Below are positions 25,561-34,869 of a DNA stretch of 64,000 nt, one piece after another. Under the pieces are notes generated by a model. It searched no databases. It was not told the origin of the DNA and saw nothing but the letters and a program-made list of their open reading frames with translations. Source of the stretch: Dechloromonas sp. ZY10 (GTDB taxonomy: Bacteria; Pseudomonadota; Gammaproteobacteria; Burkholderiales; Rhodocyclaceae); NCBI RefSeq assembly GCF_041378895.1, contig NZ_CP144212.1, positions 1,783,501 through 1,847,500 on the forward strand, read 5' to 3'. The stretch's first letter is position 1, and each line of letters begins with the position of its first letter. A program made the translations under genes and the position numbers.

Positions 25561-26832
25561 ATGAAGATCGAAACCTTGGCCGTGCATGGCGGCTACAGCC
25601 CGGACCCGACCACCAAGGCAGTCGCCGTCCCGGTTTACCAGACCGCTTCCTACGCTTTCGACAGCACCCAGCACGGTGCCGACCTGTTCGACCTCAAGGT
25701 CGCCGGCAACATCTACACCCGGATCATGAACCCGACCCAGGACGTGCTGGAAAAGCGCGTCGCCGCCATGGAAGGCGGCATTGCCGCGCTGGCCGTGGCC
25801 TCGGGCATGGCTGCGATCACCTACGCGATCCAGACGATCTGCGAAGCCGGTGACAACTTCGTCTCCGCCTCGACCCTCTACGGCGGCACCTACAACCTGT
25901 TCGCCCACACCTTCCCGCAGTACGGCATCGAAGTCCGCTTTGCCGACTACCGCGATCCGGAAGCCTTCGAAAAGCTGATCGACAGCCGCACCAAGGCCAT
26001 CTACTGCGAATCGGTCGGCAACCCGCTGGGCAACATCACCGACTTCGAAAAGCTCGCTGAACTCGCGCACAAGCACGGTCTGCCGCTGATCGTCGACAAC
26101 ACCGTGCCCTCGCCCTACCTGTGCCGTCCCTTCGAGCACGGCGCCGACATCGTGGTGCACTCGCTGACCAAGTACCTCGGCGGCCACGGCAATTCCATCG
26201 GTGGCATCATCGTCGATAGCGGCAAGTTCCCGTGGGCCGAGCACAAGGCCCGCTTCAAGCGCTTGAACGAGCCGGATGTCTCCTACCACGGCGTGGTGTA
26301 CACCGAAGCCCTCGGCCCCGCTGCCTTCATCGGCCGCGCCCGCGTCGTGCCGCTGCGCAACATGGGCGCCGCGATCAGCCCGATGAACGCCTTCCTGATC
26401 CTGCAAGGCATCGAGACCCTGGCCCTGCGCATGGACCGCACCTGCGATAACACCACCGCGATTGCCAAGTTCCTGAAGAACCATCCCAAGGTCAGCTGGG
26501 TCAATTACGCCGGCCTCGAGGATCACAAGGATTTCCCGCTGGTGCAGAAGTACATGGGCGGCCGCGCTTCCGGCATCCTGAACTTCGGCGTCAAGGGCGG
26601 CCGCGACGGCGGCGCCCGCTTCCAGGACGCCTTGCAACTGGTCACCCGCCTGGTCAATATCGGTGACTGCAAGTCGCTGGCCTGCCACCCGGCCTCGACC
26701 ACGCACCGTCAGCTGTCGCCGGAAGAACTGGTCAAGGCCGGCGTCTCCGAAGACATGATCCGCCTGTCGGTCGGTATCGAGCACATCGACGACTTGATCG
26801 CCGATCTCGACCAGGCGCTCAACGCTGCCTGA
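25561..26832 (+). CDS. metY: O-acetylhomoserine sulfhydrylase (aminocarboxypropyltransferase)
   Basis: The protein has 423 residues and is a Cys/Met-metabolism PLP enzyme. [23 protein letters not shown] is the MetY N-terminus, SGMAAI and YGGTYNL are cofactor-pocket loops, and [10 protein letters not shown] contains the Schiff-base lysine. The length of about 425 residues and the insert around [16 protein letters not shown] favour O-acetylhomoserine sulfhydrylase over cystathionine synthases. It makes homocysteine from O-acetylhomoserine and sulfide. Hom (59262-60572) supplies homoserine earlier in the pathway. It is transcribed alone, with a strong terminator at 26853. Confidence 0.92.
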   Translation: MKIETLAVHGGYSPDPTTKAVAVPVYQTASYAFDSTQHGADLFDLKVAGNIYTRIMNPTQDVLEKRVAAMEGGIAALAVASGMAAITYAIQTICEAGDNFVSASTLYGGTYNLFAHTFPQYGIEVRFADYRDPEAFEKLIDSRTKAIYCESVGNPLGNITDFEKLAELAHKHGLPLIVDNTVPSPYLCRPFEHGADIVVHSLTKYLGGHGNSIGGIIVDSGKFPWAEHKARFKRLNEPDVSYHGVVYTEALGPAAFIGRARVVPLRNMGAAISPMNAFLILQGIETLALRMDRTCDNTTAIAKFLKNHPKVSWVNYAGLEDHKDFPLVQKYMGGRASGILNFGVKGGRDGGARFQDALQLVTRLVNIGDCKSLACHPASTTHRQLSPEELVKAGVSEDMIRLSVGIEHIDDLIADLDQALNAA

Positions 26833-26852
26833 TCCGGTAGGCGCAAGCAACA

Positions 26853-26878
26853 ACGGGCAGCCTCGGCTGCCCGTTTTT
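26853..26878 (+). terminator. Rho-independent terminator after metY
   Basis: ACGGGCAGCC (26853-26862) and GGCTGCCCGT (26865-26874) form a perfect 10-bp stem with a two-base loop, followed by TTTTT. It lies 20 bases after the metY stop. Confidence 0.9.
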
Positions 26879-26914
26879 CGTTCACTGCGGCAGCGCCGCC
26901 TGGGGTCTGGCGCC

Positions 26915-28186
26915 CTACTCCGAACCTTCGGCCTGACGGCCGAGCAGCGGCAGCAGGTTGTCGGCGAGCAGCAGGCCAACCGCGAGCAAGGCGCCGGTCA
27001 GCAGCATGTCGGTGAGCAGGCCGATACCGGCCAGGCTGTCGTGCCCGATCAGCGCGTGCAGGCCGCGAAAGCCCATGCTCCCGGGAACCAGCGTGATCAG
27101 GCCGGGAATCTGCACCAGCACCGCCGGCCGACCACTGAGCCGGGCATAGACGTGGCCGGCAGCAGCCACACAAAAGGACGCGGCAAAGGCGGCGAAGATC
27201 TCGCCCAGCGCGGCGCCAAAAAAGCTGTAGGCGGCCCAGGCGAGCAGGCAACCGCCGACCGAAACTGGCAGCGCCGACCACGGCGCCTGCACCACCGCCA
27301 GCAAGGACACGCCGAGCACCGCGACTGCCGGCCAGATCGCCCAGCCGGGCAAAACCTCGACCGGCAGGCTGGCCGCCGCCGGCCACAGCGCGACGGTCAA
27401 GGTGCTGCCGATCGCCAGTCCGGCGCCCATCAGGAACAGCAGGATCAGCGCCCCGACCAGCCGCCCGGTGCCGGCCAGATAGTTCTGCGTCGCCAGTTCC
27501 GACATCGCGACCGTTAGCGTGAACCCAGGCAGCAGCAGCGCCACGCCGGCCACCGCAGCGATCAGTGGCGAAGCCAGCGGCAATCCATGCGCCAGCCCCT
27601 GGGCCAGGATTGCCGCCAGCGCGCAGAGCAGCACCGGCACCGCCGGCGCCAGCCGCGGCACTCGCCCGCACAGCCGATGGAGACTGACGAAAACAGCGCC
27701 GATCAGGCCGCCGCAAAGGATTTCGCCAAGGCCGCCCCGCAGCAGGGCCGCCAGCGAAGCCGACAGCAGAAAGCCGAGGGCGGCGAAGCGCCAGCCACAC
27801 CAGGGTGGCGGCGCCGCCATGATCGAGGCAAGGCGCTGGCGATAGCGCAGCAAATCCGTGGTCCCGCTAACTTCCCGACACAAGGCCTGCAGTTCGATCA
27901 GGCGCGCCATGTTGTAGTCATAGGCTGGCAGCCGCAGCATTTCGGTTTTCTGTGCTCCGGCCTGATCGTGTACGGTGAGCGCCAGGAAGGTCAGGACGGC
28001 ATAGGCCTCGGCTTGCAGACCAAGCTGCCGCCCAACCTGTTGCAGCCACTGCTCCAGTTCATGGGCTGCGGCCCCGCTCTGATGCAGGGCCAGCCCGAGT
28101 TCGCGCAGAAAACTGGCCGGTTCGGCCAGCGCCGCCCCGGATGTGGTGGTCGGCCAGTGCCGCTCAGGCACGTTGCGGCCCCGCAC
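26915..28186 (-). CDS. ThrE-family threonine/serine exporter-like protein
   Basis: Up to 423 residues. The N-terminal soluble part (about 25-115) holds LGLALHQSGAAAHELEQWL, typical of the DUF1212/ThrE domain. About ten membrane helices follow, including LLPGFTLTVAMSELATQNYLAG and, in the second half, IPGLITLVPGSMGFRGLHAL, the ThrE_2 signature. Both halves, often separate genes (YjjP and YjjB in E. coli), are fused here. It probably exports small amino acids or organic acids. GTG at 28186 and GTG at 28171 are both possible starts; the second gives an 8-bp overlap with the upstream gene. Confidence 0.85.
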   Translation of the reverse strand: MRGRNVPERHWPTTTSGAALAEPASFLRELGLALHQSGAAAHELEQWLQQVGRQLGLQAEAYAVLTFLALTVHDQAGAQKTEMLRLPAYDYNMARLIELQALCREVSGTTDLLRYRQRLASIMAAPPPWCGWRFAALGFLLSASLAALLRGGLGEILCGGLIGAVFVSLHRLCGRVPRLAPAVPVLLCALAAILAQGLAHGLPLASPLIAAVAGVALLLPGFTLTVAMSELATQNYLAGTGRLVGALILLFLMGAGLAIGSTLTVALWPAAASLPVEVLPGWAIWPAVAVLGVSLLAVVQAPWSALPVSVGGCLLAWAAYSFFGAALGEIFAAFAASFCVAAAGHVYARLSGRPAVLVQIPGLITLVPGSMGFRGLHALIGHDSLAGIGLLTDMLLTGALLAVGLLLADNLLPLLGRQAEGSE

Positions 28187-28454
28187 CGGCAGCCCCCAGC
28201 CACTCCCCCGGAAAGTTCACCGGCTGCAGATTTTCAGCCACTTCGCGGGCAGCCGGTGAGGCCGCCAGCAAGTCTGCGAAAGGCGCAGGAGAAAAGAGGG
28301 TAAACAGTTTCTGCAACAGTGTTGCGCAGGCCTGGTAATACTCGGGGTCGAGACGGACATTGACGGCTCCTGCATCGCAGGCATCGAGATAAGCAGCGGC
28401 TATGGTCGCACTCTCTTCAAAAGACTTGCTGCAGGTGGCGGTCAGGGTTTTCAT
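28164..28454 (-). CDS. Small hypothetical protein upstream of the ThrE-like gene
   Basis: This 96-residue soluble protein starts at ATG 28454, with a weak GAAAGAAG ahead. It is mostly helical (SATIAAAYLDACDAG, YYQACATLLQKLFTLFS) with no motif I recognise. Its end overlaps the start of the ThrE-like gene, suggesting co-expression. Codon use looks like that of the neighbours. Confidence 0.55.
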   Translation of the reverse strand: MKTLTATCSKSFEESATIAAAYLDACDAGAVNVRLDPEYYQACATLLQKLFTLFSPAPFADLLAASPAAREVAENLQPVNFPGEWLGAAGAGPQRA

Positions 28455-28535
28455 GCGGGCTTCTTTCGTGGTGGGTATGGGCCAAAAACGGCCACTACGG
28501 CCGGCCCCGACGGGACGGCAAGCGTCAACTCGATG

Positions 28536-28575
28536 ACACCAAAGCAAAGCTCGTGCCTTGCTTCATGGTGTCACG
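28536..28575. repeat. Inverted repeat upstream of the FKBP gene
   Basis: TGACACCA (28536-28543) and TGGTGTCA (28568-28575) form an 8-bp perfect stem; inside it AGCAA and TTGCT also pair. It lies between divergent genes, about 80 bases before the FKBP start, so it may be an operator. No T-tract follows. Confidence 0.45.
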
Positions 28576-28655
28576 CCAGCCTGTTACCCGTGGCTCGGGC
28601 TTGCCTCTGTCCCGACTTCGGGTTAGCTTGCGCCGCCTGACTCTTGGAGAAACCA

Positions 28656-29063
28656 ATGCCATTCCTTCGCCCCAGCCTGCTTGCCACCCTGCTCTTTGCC
28701 GCTGCCGGTAGCCTTTTTGCCGCCCCGGCGGAAAAAACTGCCTCCGGCCTGATCTACGAATCGCTCAAGGACGGCCAGGGCGCGCAGCCCACGCCGCAAT
28801 CGACCGTCGAGGTGCACTATCGCGGCACGCTGGCCAACGGCAGCGAATTCGACAGCTCTTACAAGCGCGGCCAGTCGACCAGTTTTCCGCTCAACCGGGT
28901 GATTCCCTGCTGGACCGAAGGAGTTGCCAAAATGCGCGAAGGTGGCAAGGCCAAACTTACCTGCCCGCCGGAAATCGCCTACGGCAGCCGTGGTGCCGGC
29001 AACGTGATTCCCCCCAATGCGACACTGACCTTTGAGGTTGAACTGCTTAAAGTAGTCCGCTGA
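28656..29063 (+). CDS. FKBP-type peptidyl-prolyl isomerase, exported
   Basis: The protein has 135 residues. A signal peptide (LLATLLFAAAGSLFA, cleaved near residue 22) precedes one FKBP domain: VEVHYRGTLANGSEFDSSY, FPLNRVIPCWTEGVAKMREGGK, PPEIAYGSRGAGNVIPPNATL and a final FEVELLKV. It catalyses proline isomerisation during folding in the periplasm. The domain is complete but lacks the N-terminal dimerisation region of FkpA/Mip, so it is a minimal form. ATG 28656 follows TTGGAGAAACCA. It ends 10 bases before the perfect palindromic repeat. Confidence 0.92.
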   Translation: MPFLRPSLLATLLFAAAGSLFAAPAEKTASGLIYESLKDGQGAQPTPQSTVEVHYRGTLANGSEFDSSYKRGQSTSFPLNRVIPCWTEGVAKMREGGKAKLTCPPEIAYGSRGAGNVIPPNATLTFEVELLKVVR

Positions 29064-29073
29064 ACCCGGCAGC

Positions 29074-29117
29074 AAAAATGCCGATTTTTACGGTCGACCG
29101 TAAAAATCGGCATTTTT
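29074..29117. repeat. Perfect 44-bp palindromic repeat (copy 7), probable bidirectional terminator
   Basis: Every base from 29074 to 29117 pairs with its mirror position about the centre 29095/29096. The arm reads AAAAATGCCGATTTTTACGG, then TC at the centre. It ends in seven T on the plus strand and starts with five A, so it can terminate transcription from either side. It lies 10 bases after the FKBP stop codon. Confidence 0.92.
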
Positions 29118-29223
29118 TTCCAAATCAACACTTTTGCAACTTGCTGCGGTTGCCGGAACCTACGCGAAATCGCATTTTTCCATGCCGGAACCCCATCGCC
29201 AGTGAAGCCGTCGTCACGCCCCG

Positions 29224-29229
29224 TATAAT
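29224..29229 (+). promoter_or_regulatory. Candidate -10 element of the AraC-type gene
   Basis: A perfect TATAAT lies 47 bases before the start codon, in an A/T-rich stretch (AATTAAAAATTAAAAA) that stands out in this GC-rich region. The -35 at normal spacing (GTGAAG) is weak, so an activator may be needed. Confidence 0.45.
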
Positions 29230-29275
29230 TAAAAATTAAAAACCACGAGTCGCCCTTCACCGCGACGGCGTAGCG

Positions 29276-30271
29276 ATGAAGCAAATCCGTATCCACTGGC
29301 TGATCGACAGCAACTGCCAAAGCTCGCACATCCAAAATGCCCCGGAGCTGGCAACGGTCCGGGTTGTCCCAAGCAGCCAGGGGGCGCTGCTCGATTCGTT
29401 CAACGAATCAGCCTGCCTGGAGCCCGGGGTATTCATCTTTCACGCCAGAGTGATTTTTCGCCAGCCTGAACCCGGCGTCTGGACGCAAATAGGCGAATTT
29501 GCTTCCGAACTGGAAGAAGAGGCCTTGATGATCCGCTCGATTGAACGTGGGCGGTGTCTGCAAAGGGAGCGTTTTCCCGAAATCACTGTCGCTTGCGAGC
29601 CGGGGACCGATCTTTTTCGCTACGCCGACCGCTTTTCCTTCGTTGCCTCCTGCGACGCCGGCGGCGATGTCGACAGCACCAGCCTCTGCCTGTATCGCAG
29701 CCGCCTGCACGAATTGCTGGGCAGCGATCACAGCCAGGCCTTGTTGCAGGCGCTACAGCTGCAACAAACCCCGGCACTGCACGCCCATCCAATGCCGCGC
29801 CATGTCTCGTTGCCACTGCGCCAGGCAATGCACAACCCTTATCGCGGGCGGATGCGCCAATTGGCGGCCCAAGCCAAGGTCCTCGAATATTTGTGCGCCT
29901 TGAGCACCCATCTGCTCGACAACCGCAAGCCGCTGCCGGAGAAATGCCTGAGCCGCTCCGTTGTGCGCGACCTCCATCACAAACTGCTCGGCCTCGACGG
30001 TAAAGTGCCGCCACTCGCGGAAATTGCTCGCGAATACGATATTTCGGCACGAACCCTCAACGAGCAATTCAAGAAGGAGTTCGGTCTTTCGATTATTGCC
30101 TTTGTCACCGATTACCGCCTGCGAGCCGCCCACGCGGCGCTCAGCCATAGCCGGGTTGCAATCAAGACTCTGGCCGCCCGCCTCGGCTACGCGCATGCCA
30201 ACCACTTTACTGCCGCATTTACCCGTAAATTCGGCTATCCTCCAGGCAAGTTGCGCCGAATTTCACACTAA
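29276..30271 (+). CDS. AraC-family transcriptional regulator
   Basis: The protein has 331 residues. The C-terminal ~95 residues carry two helix-turn-helix motifs: LAEIAREYDISARTLNEQFKKEFG and IKTLAARLGYAHANHFTAAFTRKFGYPPGKLRR, the AraC/XylS signature. The N-terminal 200 residues are not a recognised sensor domain; they may bind a ligand as in siderophore or PchR-like regulators. ATG 29276 has no obvious Shine-Dalgarno. A chemoreceptor gene follows 99 bases downstream on the same strand and could be under the same control. Confidence 0.85.
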   Translation: MKQIRIHWLIDSNCQSSHIQNAPELATVRVVPSSQGALLDSFNESACLEPGVFIFHARVIFRQPEPGVWTQIGEFASELEEEALMIRSIERGRCLQRERFPEITVACEPGTDLFRYADRFSFVASCDAGGDVDSTSLCLYRSRLHELLGSDHSQALLQALQLQQTPALHAHPMPRHVSLPLRQAMHNPYRGRMRQLAAQAKVLEYLCALSTHLLDNRKPLPEKCLSRSVVRDLHHKLLGLDGKVPPLAEIAREYDISARTLNEQFKKEFGLSIIAFVTDYRLRAAHAALSHSRVAIKTLAARLGYAHANHFTAAFTRKFGYPPGKLRRISH

Positions 30272-30370
30272 AAAGCAAACACGCCAAACCGGGCAGGAAG
30301 CACCTTCCCGCCGCCACTCAGGCAGCCCGAAAACAAACCGCTGCCGTTGCCAAAAAAGGGAGAATTCATC

Positions 30371-32005
30371 ATGCACCGACTCAAGCTGCAACATAAATTG
30401 ATCCTGATTGTCGTCGCCGCGATGATCGGCATGTTGCTGATCGCCTTCCTCGGCGCCGTCAATGCCCGCAGCACGCTGCAGGCCAGCAACCGGGAACAGA
30501 TTCGCCATGGGGTCCAGGGGATTTACCACATCGTCGCGCACTACCATGCCCTGGAAACCAGCGGCGAGCTCAGCCGGGCCGAAGCCCAGAAGCTGGCCGC
30601 CGCCGCAATCCGCAATGCGCGTTACGGCGGAGCCGACGGCAAGACCGAGTATTACTATGCCTGGACCGGCGAAGGCGTCGGAGTGGCCCACATCAAGCGC
30701 GAGTTCGAAGGCCAGAACATGATGGACAAGCTGAAGAACGCTCAGGGCCAGGCCACCCTGCCGCCCATCATCGGTGCGGTTGCCAATCAGCCGGAAGCCT
30801 TCCTTGAAACCACCTTCACCCGCCCGGGCGGCAACGAACAGGTGCCTAAACTGCTGTTCCTGATGAAGTTTGCCCCGTGGAACTGGGTGATCGGCAGCGG
30901 CATCTACCTCGACAACGAAGCCCAGGTCTTCCGCGAAAAACTGGTCAGTCAGGGCAGCATTTCGCTGATTCCGATCCTGCTGATCGGGATACTTTCCTTT
31001 GCCGTATCGCGCAGCGTGATGCAGCAGATCGGAGGCGAGCCGGCCGATGCCGTCGCGGTGATGCAGCGGGTTGCCGCCGGCGATCTCAGCCCGCAGGCCC
31101 GTAGCGCCCCGGCCGGCAGCCTGCTGGCGGCACTGGCGCAGATGACCGGCGCGCTGGCCGGGATGCTCGACGACATCCGCGAGAATGCGCGCACCCTCAA
31201 CCGCAACGCGACCATCATCAGCCAGACGGCAGCCAATGTCAGCGATGCCGCTCTGCAACAATCGGAGGCCACCTCATCGATGGCCGCCGCAATCGAAGAA
31301 CTGACCGCCAGTTCAGCCCACATTTCCGATAACGCGACCGATACCGAACAGTTCTCGCAGGAAGCCGTCCGCCTGGCCGGCGAAGGCACCCAACGGGCCC
31401 GCGATGCAACCGGCGCCATCCAGCAGGTGGCGCAGACAGTGACTCAGGCCTCCAGCAACATCCGCACGCTGGACGAGCGGGCCAACCAGATTTCCAGCAT
31501 CGCCGGGGTGATCAAGGACATCGCCGGCCAGACCAACCTGCTCGCGCTCAACGCTGCGATTGAGGCCGCCCGTGCCGGCGAACAAGGGCGCGGTTTTGCG
31601 GTAGTTGCCGACGAAGTGCGCAAACTGGCCGAGCGGACCTCAACCGCTACCACCGAAATTGAACAGATGATCGCCAGCATCCAGCAGGAAACCGTCGATG
31701 CCGTACGCTCGATGGAAACCGCGTTGCCGGAAGTCGAGCACAGCGCCCGCCAGGCGACTTCGGCTGCCGATTCCCTGAGCGGCATCGAAAGCGGGGCCCA
31801 TCAAACCCTGGAGCGCATCCGTGCGGTAGCCACCGCGACCCGCGAGCAGAGCCAGGCCTCGACCTCGATTTCGCAGCGCGTCGAGCAGATCGCCAACATG
31901 GTCGAAGGAACCAGCCACAACATGCAGGAAATGCGCGACTCGGCACGCCGTCTCGAAGCCGTTGCCAGCGAACTGGAAGGCATCGTCAACCGCTTCCGCA
32001 CCTGA
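30371..32005 (+). CDS. Methyl-accepting chemotaxis protein with single Cache sensor
   Basis: The protein has 544 residues. One membrane helix lies at about 9-31, then a periplasmic sCache_2-type domain (about 35-190: [28 protein letters not shown]), a second helix near 196-215, HAMP (216-270) and a long cytoplasmic coiled coil. The signalling tip near 383-420 reads [20 protein letters not shown] and [16 protein letters not shown]. Ligands of such Cache domains are often carboxylates such as pyruvate, plausible beside the lactate cluster but unproven. ATG 30371 follows GGGAGAATTCATC. A strong terminator follows. Confidence 0.93.
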   Translation: MHRLKLQHKLILIVVAAMIGMLLIAFLGAVNARSTLQASNREQIRHGVQGIYHIVAHYHALETSGELSRAEAQKLAAAAIRNARYGGADGKTEYYYAWTGEGVGVAHIKREFEGQNMMDKLKNAQGQATLPPIIGAVANQPEAFLETTFTRPGGNEQVPKLLFLMKFAPWNWVIGSGIYLDNEAQVFREKLVSQGSISLIPILLIGILSFAVSRSVMQQIGGEPADAVAVMQRVAAGDLSPQARSAPAGSLLAALAQMTGALAGMLDDIRENARTLNRNATIISQTAANVSDAALQQSEATSSMAAAIEELTASSAHISDNATDTEQFSQEAVRLAGEGTQRARDATGAIQQVAQTVTQASSNIRTLDERANQISSIAGVIKDIAGQTNLLALNAAIEAARAGEQGRGFAVVADEVRKLAERTSTATTEIEQMIASIQQETVDAVRSMETALPEVEHSARQATSAADSLSGIESGAHQTLERIRAVATATREQSQASTSISQRVEQIANMVEGTSHNMQEMRDSARRLEAVASELEGIVNRFRT

Positions 32006-32019
32006 TCTCGGCGGCCTAT

Positions 32020-32061
32020 AAACGTCAAAGCCACGGACCCTTGCCGTGGCTTTGACGTTTT
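32020..32061. terminator. Terminator after the chemoreceptor gene
   Basis: AAACGTCAAAGCCACGG (32020-32036) pairs perfectly with CCGTGGCTTTGACGTTT (32044-32060) around a seven-base loop, followed by TTTTC on the plus strand. It lies between two converging genes and could serve both. Confidence 0.88.
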
Positions 32062-32091
32062 CTCTCCGCGATCAAGCCGCCGGAAGCGGGA

Positions 32092-32460
32092 TCAGCGTGG
32101 CGCGACCAGATGCGGCTGTGCCATCACTTCGTTGCCGATCTCCTGCAGCATGGCCTGCGCTTCGTGAGCCGCTTCGCGCATTTCTTCTTCGGAGAGCGGG
32201 CGGGACAAGGCTTCAAGCTCGATCCGCTCGATATTCGGGCATTTATCGACCAGGCTGCCGAGCAGGCTGTCGACCTTCTTCGGCCCCAGCCCGAAGAGCA
32301 CTTTTTCCTGCACGAACAGACGGACCAGGATGATGTCCGATTCGCCCTGCGCGGAAGCCTGCACGGCGTCGAGTTCGCGGCGCAGGTAACCGCGCAGCTT
32401 GAGCGGGGTAACCTCCGGCGGAACCTGCAGGATGGAATAGCGAAACTGGCCCTGGATCAT
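32092..32460 (-). CDS. Conserved hypothetical protein
   Basis: This 122-residue soluble protein starts at MIQGQFRYSILQVPPEVTPLKLR (ATG 32460); a longer open frame is less likely. It includes ESDIILVRLFVQEKVLFGLGPKKVDSLLGSLVDKCP in an alternating helix pattern and a Glu-rich helix RPLSEEEMREAAHEAQAMLQEIG. No catalytic motif or membrane segment is seen. It converges with the chemoreceptor gene. The function is unrecognised. Confidence 0.65.
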   Translation of the reverse strand: MIQGQFRYSILQVPPEVTPLKLRGYLRRELDAVQASAQGESDIILVRLFVQEKVLFGLGPKKVDSLLGSLVDKCPNIERIELEALSRPLSEEEMREAAHEAQAMLQEIGNEVMAQPHLVAPR

Positions 32461-32550
32461 GATGCAGCAACAAGGATGAAAGGCGGCGATTGTCGCAGAA
32501 TCGCCGGTAGCAACCAAGCCGGCCGGCAATCTCGGGCTTTTTCACCGTTG

Positions 32551-32568
32551 CGCCGGTCGACCGTGGCG
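32551..32568. repeat. Degenerate palindromic repeat
   Basis: CGCCGGTCGACCGTGGCG has the ten-base core CGGTCGACCG of the family, with no A/T arms on the right and TTTTTCACC on the left. It lies between the hypothetical gene at 32092 and the small lipoprotein gene. Confidence 0.5.
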
Positions 32569-32662
32569 GAGGCCGACTGCAACAGAACGGTAACCTGCGG
32601 CGAACAGAATGGCGGTGGTGGTGGCTAACGGCCACCCGGCATATTCATTCCTGGAGAAAATC

Positions 32663-32929
32663 ATGCGTCCCATCCTGACCGCCCTCCCCTTTGCCCTGGC
32701 CCTGAGTCTCGCCGCCTGCAGCAGCCAACCTCCCGCCACCCAAACCAGTAACGCGCCGGCGACCACCGCAAGCGCGGCCCCGGCAGCGACCAAAGCACCG
32801 CAGTGCTGGAACGGCGACCGGGGCCTGTTCATGGAAGTCGGCAGCACGGCGGTAATTTCAGGAGTTGAAGTCAGCTGCGAGAAGACTTCCGACGGCAAGA
32901 ATGCCCAGTGGATGGGCAAGAAGCACTAA
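32663..32929 (+). CDS. Small lipoprotein
   Basis: The protein has 88 residues. The N-terminus MRPILTALPFALALSLAACSS is a signal peptide with lipobox LAAC, so the mature protein would begin at a lipidated Cys. A Thr/Ala-rich spacer follows, then a short domain with two Cys (APQCWNG and VEVSCEK) that may form a disulfide. ATG 32663 follows CTGGAGAAAATC. The role in the envelope is unknown. Confidence 0.78.
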   Translation: MRPILTALPFALALSLAACSSQPPATQTSNAPATTASAAPAATKAPQCWNGDRGLFMEVGSTAVISGVEVSCEKTSDGKNAQWMGKKH

Positions 32930-32944
32930 ACGGACGCCACAGGC

Positions 32945-33868
32945 TCAACGCGCAGCGCCTGCCCGGCGCTGCCGCCACCAGCCATAACCGCTGACCACCG
33001 CCACCCCGGCCAGGACCAGCACGGTCCCGGCGACAAAGCTGGCCTCCAGCGGCTCATCCAGCAGCCAGACGCCGAAGAGCATGCCGAACAGCGGCGTCAG
33101 GAAGGAAAACACGCCTAGCCGGGACGCCAGATAACGCTTGAGCAGCCAGAACCAGGTCAGGTAGCTGAAAAAAGACACCACCACTGCCTGGAATAGCAGA
33201 CTCAGCCAGGCTACCGGCGTCGAGTTGAAATGCCACTGCCCGAGCAGGCCGGCGGCGCCGATCAGCACCGCAAAGCCGCCCACCAGCTGATAAAGCAGCG
33301 TCAGCGTGGCCGGCGCCTGCGCCAGCCGCGACAGCCGTACCGCCACCGTCGTCGCCCCCCAAGCCGCACCGGCCAGCAAGGCCAGCAGATCGCCCCACAA
33401 CACCCGGCTCCAGTCGGCGGGCGCCGCCTCGCCGCCACGCCCGGCAAAGGTGACCACGATGCCGACAAAGGCCAGCCCGATGCCCCCCCACTGCACCCGG
33501 CTCAGGCGCTCGGCCGGGAGTTTCCAGTGTAGGCCGAGGGCGACGAAAATCGGCGCGGTGTACAGCAACACCACCATATGCGCCGCCGAGGTAAAGCGCA
33601 GCCCCTCGCCGACCAGAACGAATTCGATCCCGAACAGGGTGCCGACCACCAGCCCCGGCCGCCACAGCGCCAGGTCGATTCGCTCGCCGCGCCAGCGCAT
33701 CAGCGCCCACACCAGCAGCGCCGCCGCGCCAGAGCGCAGCGCGATCAGCATCAGCGGCGTCACATCGGGCGCTGCCATTTTCAACACCACCTGCTGCAAG
33801 CCCCAGATCAGGCAGAGCACGGTCATGATCGCGGCAGCCTTGCCGTCCAGCGCTTGTCGTGGGTCCAT
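32945..33868 (-). CDS. EamA/DMT-family transporter
   Basis: This 307-residue protein has ten predicted helices in two EamA repeats (AAIMTVLCLIWGLQQVVLKMA and GDLLALLAGAAWGATTVAVR start each repeat). The family exports amino acids, nucleosides or other metabolites. The start was placed at 33868 because AAGGA lies 8 bases before that ATG; another ATG is 9 bases upstream. It is divergent from the AraC regulator at 34030, which probably controls it. The substrate is unknown. Confidence 0.87.
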   Translation of the reverse strand: MDPRQALDGKAAAIMTVLCLIWGLQQVVLKMAAPDVTPLMLIALRSGAAALLVWALMRWRGERIDLALWRPGLVVGTLFGIEFVLVGEGLRFTSAAHMVVLLYTAPIFVALGLHWKLPAERLSRVQWGGIGLAFVGIVVTFAGRGGEAAPADWSRVLWGDLLALLAGAAWGATTVAVRLSRLAQAPATLTLLYQLVGGFAVLIGAAGLLGQWHFNSTPVAWLSLLFQAVVVSFFSYLTWFWLLKRYLASRLGVFSFLTPLFGMLFGVWLLDEPLEASFVAGTVLVLAGVAVVSGYGWWRQRRAGAAR

Positions 33869-33926
33869 TGCTTGCATCCTTGTCGTCGCGGCAGGCCGGG
33901 CGCCCGCCAGGTTTTTTGCCTGTTGC

Positions 33927-33940
33927 CACGGTCGACCGTG
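33927..33940. repeat. Palindromic repeat, copy 8
   Basis: An exact CACGGTCGACCGTG with a left arm rich in T (GTTTTTTGCC) and right AAAACCGGGATTTTC. It lies in the divergent gap between the EamA gene and its putative regulator, so here it is at 5' ends rather than 3' ends. Confidence 0.85.
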
Positions 33941-34029
33941 AAAACCGGGATTTTCGTTGGCTCGTATTATCCGACTGACAGTTTCGCCTGATATAGTGAA
34001 AATCCGCCAAGTCATTGAGCAAAACCGCC

Positions 34030-34869
34030 ATGTCCGCATCGACCGCCGACGCTGCTGCCATACCGCATCTCGCCGCCGGAGTGCTGGCCCGCCACCACCT
34101 GCCGGTGCCCTTTACCGACCAGCTGCCAGCGCCGATCTGGTTCCGCAGCGAGAGCATGCCGGCCGAAGCCAGCTATCCGCAACACCGCCACCCCTGGGGC
34201 GAATTCGTTTATTCGTTCAGCGGAGTTATGGAAATCAAGCTGGCCGACATGCACTACCTGGCACCGCCGCCCTACGGCATCTGGCTGCCGCCCGAGGTCG
34301 AGCATCGCGGGCTGAACCGCCACGAAGCCTGCCACTGCTCGCTCTACATCGCCGCCGAACACTGCCGGCAACTCCCGACCAGCCCCTGCGCCCTGACCGT
34401 CAGCCCGCTGCTGCGCGCCCTGCTCGAACATCTGCGCCAGCATCCGCCCGGCCTGCCGCGCAGCGAGGCTGAAAGCCGCCTGCTGCAAGTGTTGGTCGAC
34501 CAGCTGGCCAGCGCCGACTGCGCCGGCAGCTACCTGCCGACCTCACGCGACCCCTTACTCGCCCCGGTCCTTTCCGCGCTCGAAGCCAACCCGGCTGACG
34601 AACGCTCGCTGCCGGAACTGGCACGCAGCGCCCATACCAGCGAACGCACCCTGCTCCGCCGCGCCCAGCGCGAACTCGGCATGTCGCTTGCCGAATGGCG
34701 GCAGCGCCTGTGCGTGGTCCGCGCCATGCCCCTGCTCGATGCCGGCAAAACCGTCGAAAGCATCGCCCTCGACCTTGGCTACGCCAGCGCCTCGGCCTTC
34801 ATCGCCATGTTCCGCAAACTCACCGGCAAGACGCCGGACGAATTCAGGCGGCAGGCGGAAAACAGCTAG
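34030..34869 (+). CDS. AraC-family regulator with cupin sensor domain
   Basis: The protein has 279 residues. The N-terminal part is a cupin (YPQHRHPWGEFVYSFSGVMEIKLAD, then GIWLPPEVEHRG). The C-terminal part is an AraC DNA-binding domain (LARSAHTSERTLLRRAQRELG and IALDLGYASASAFIAMFRKLTGKTPDEFRRQ). Start ATG 34030; a TTG at 34015 is the alternative. It is divergent from the EamA exporter, so self-regulation and exporter control through the 161-bp shared gap are likely. The ligand is unknown. Confidence 0.88.
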   Translation: MSASTADAAAIPHLAAGVLARHHLPVPFTDQLPAPIWFRSESMPAEASYPQHRHPWGEFVYSFSGVMEIKLADMHYLAPPPYGIWLPPEVEHRGLNRHEACHCSLYIAAEHCRQLPTSPCALTVSPLLRALLEHLRQHPPGLPRSEAESRLLQVLVDQLASADCAGSYLPTSRDPLLAPVLSALEANPADERSLPELARSAHTSERTLLRRAQRELGMSLAEWRQRLCVVRAMPLLDAGKTVESIALDLGYASASAFIAMFRKLTGKTPDEFRRQAENS

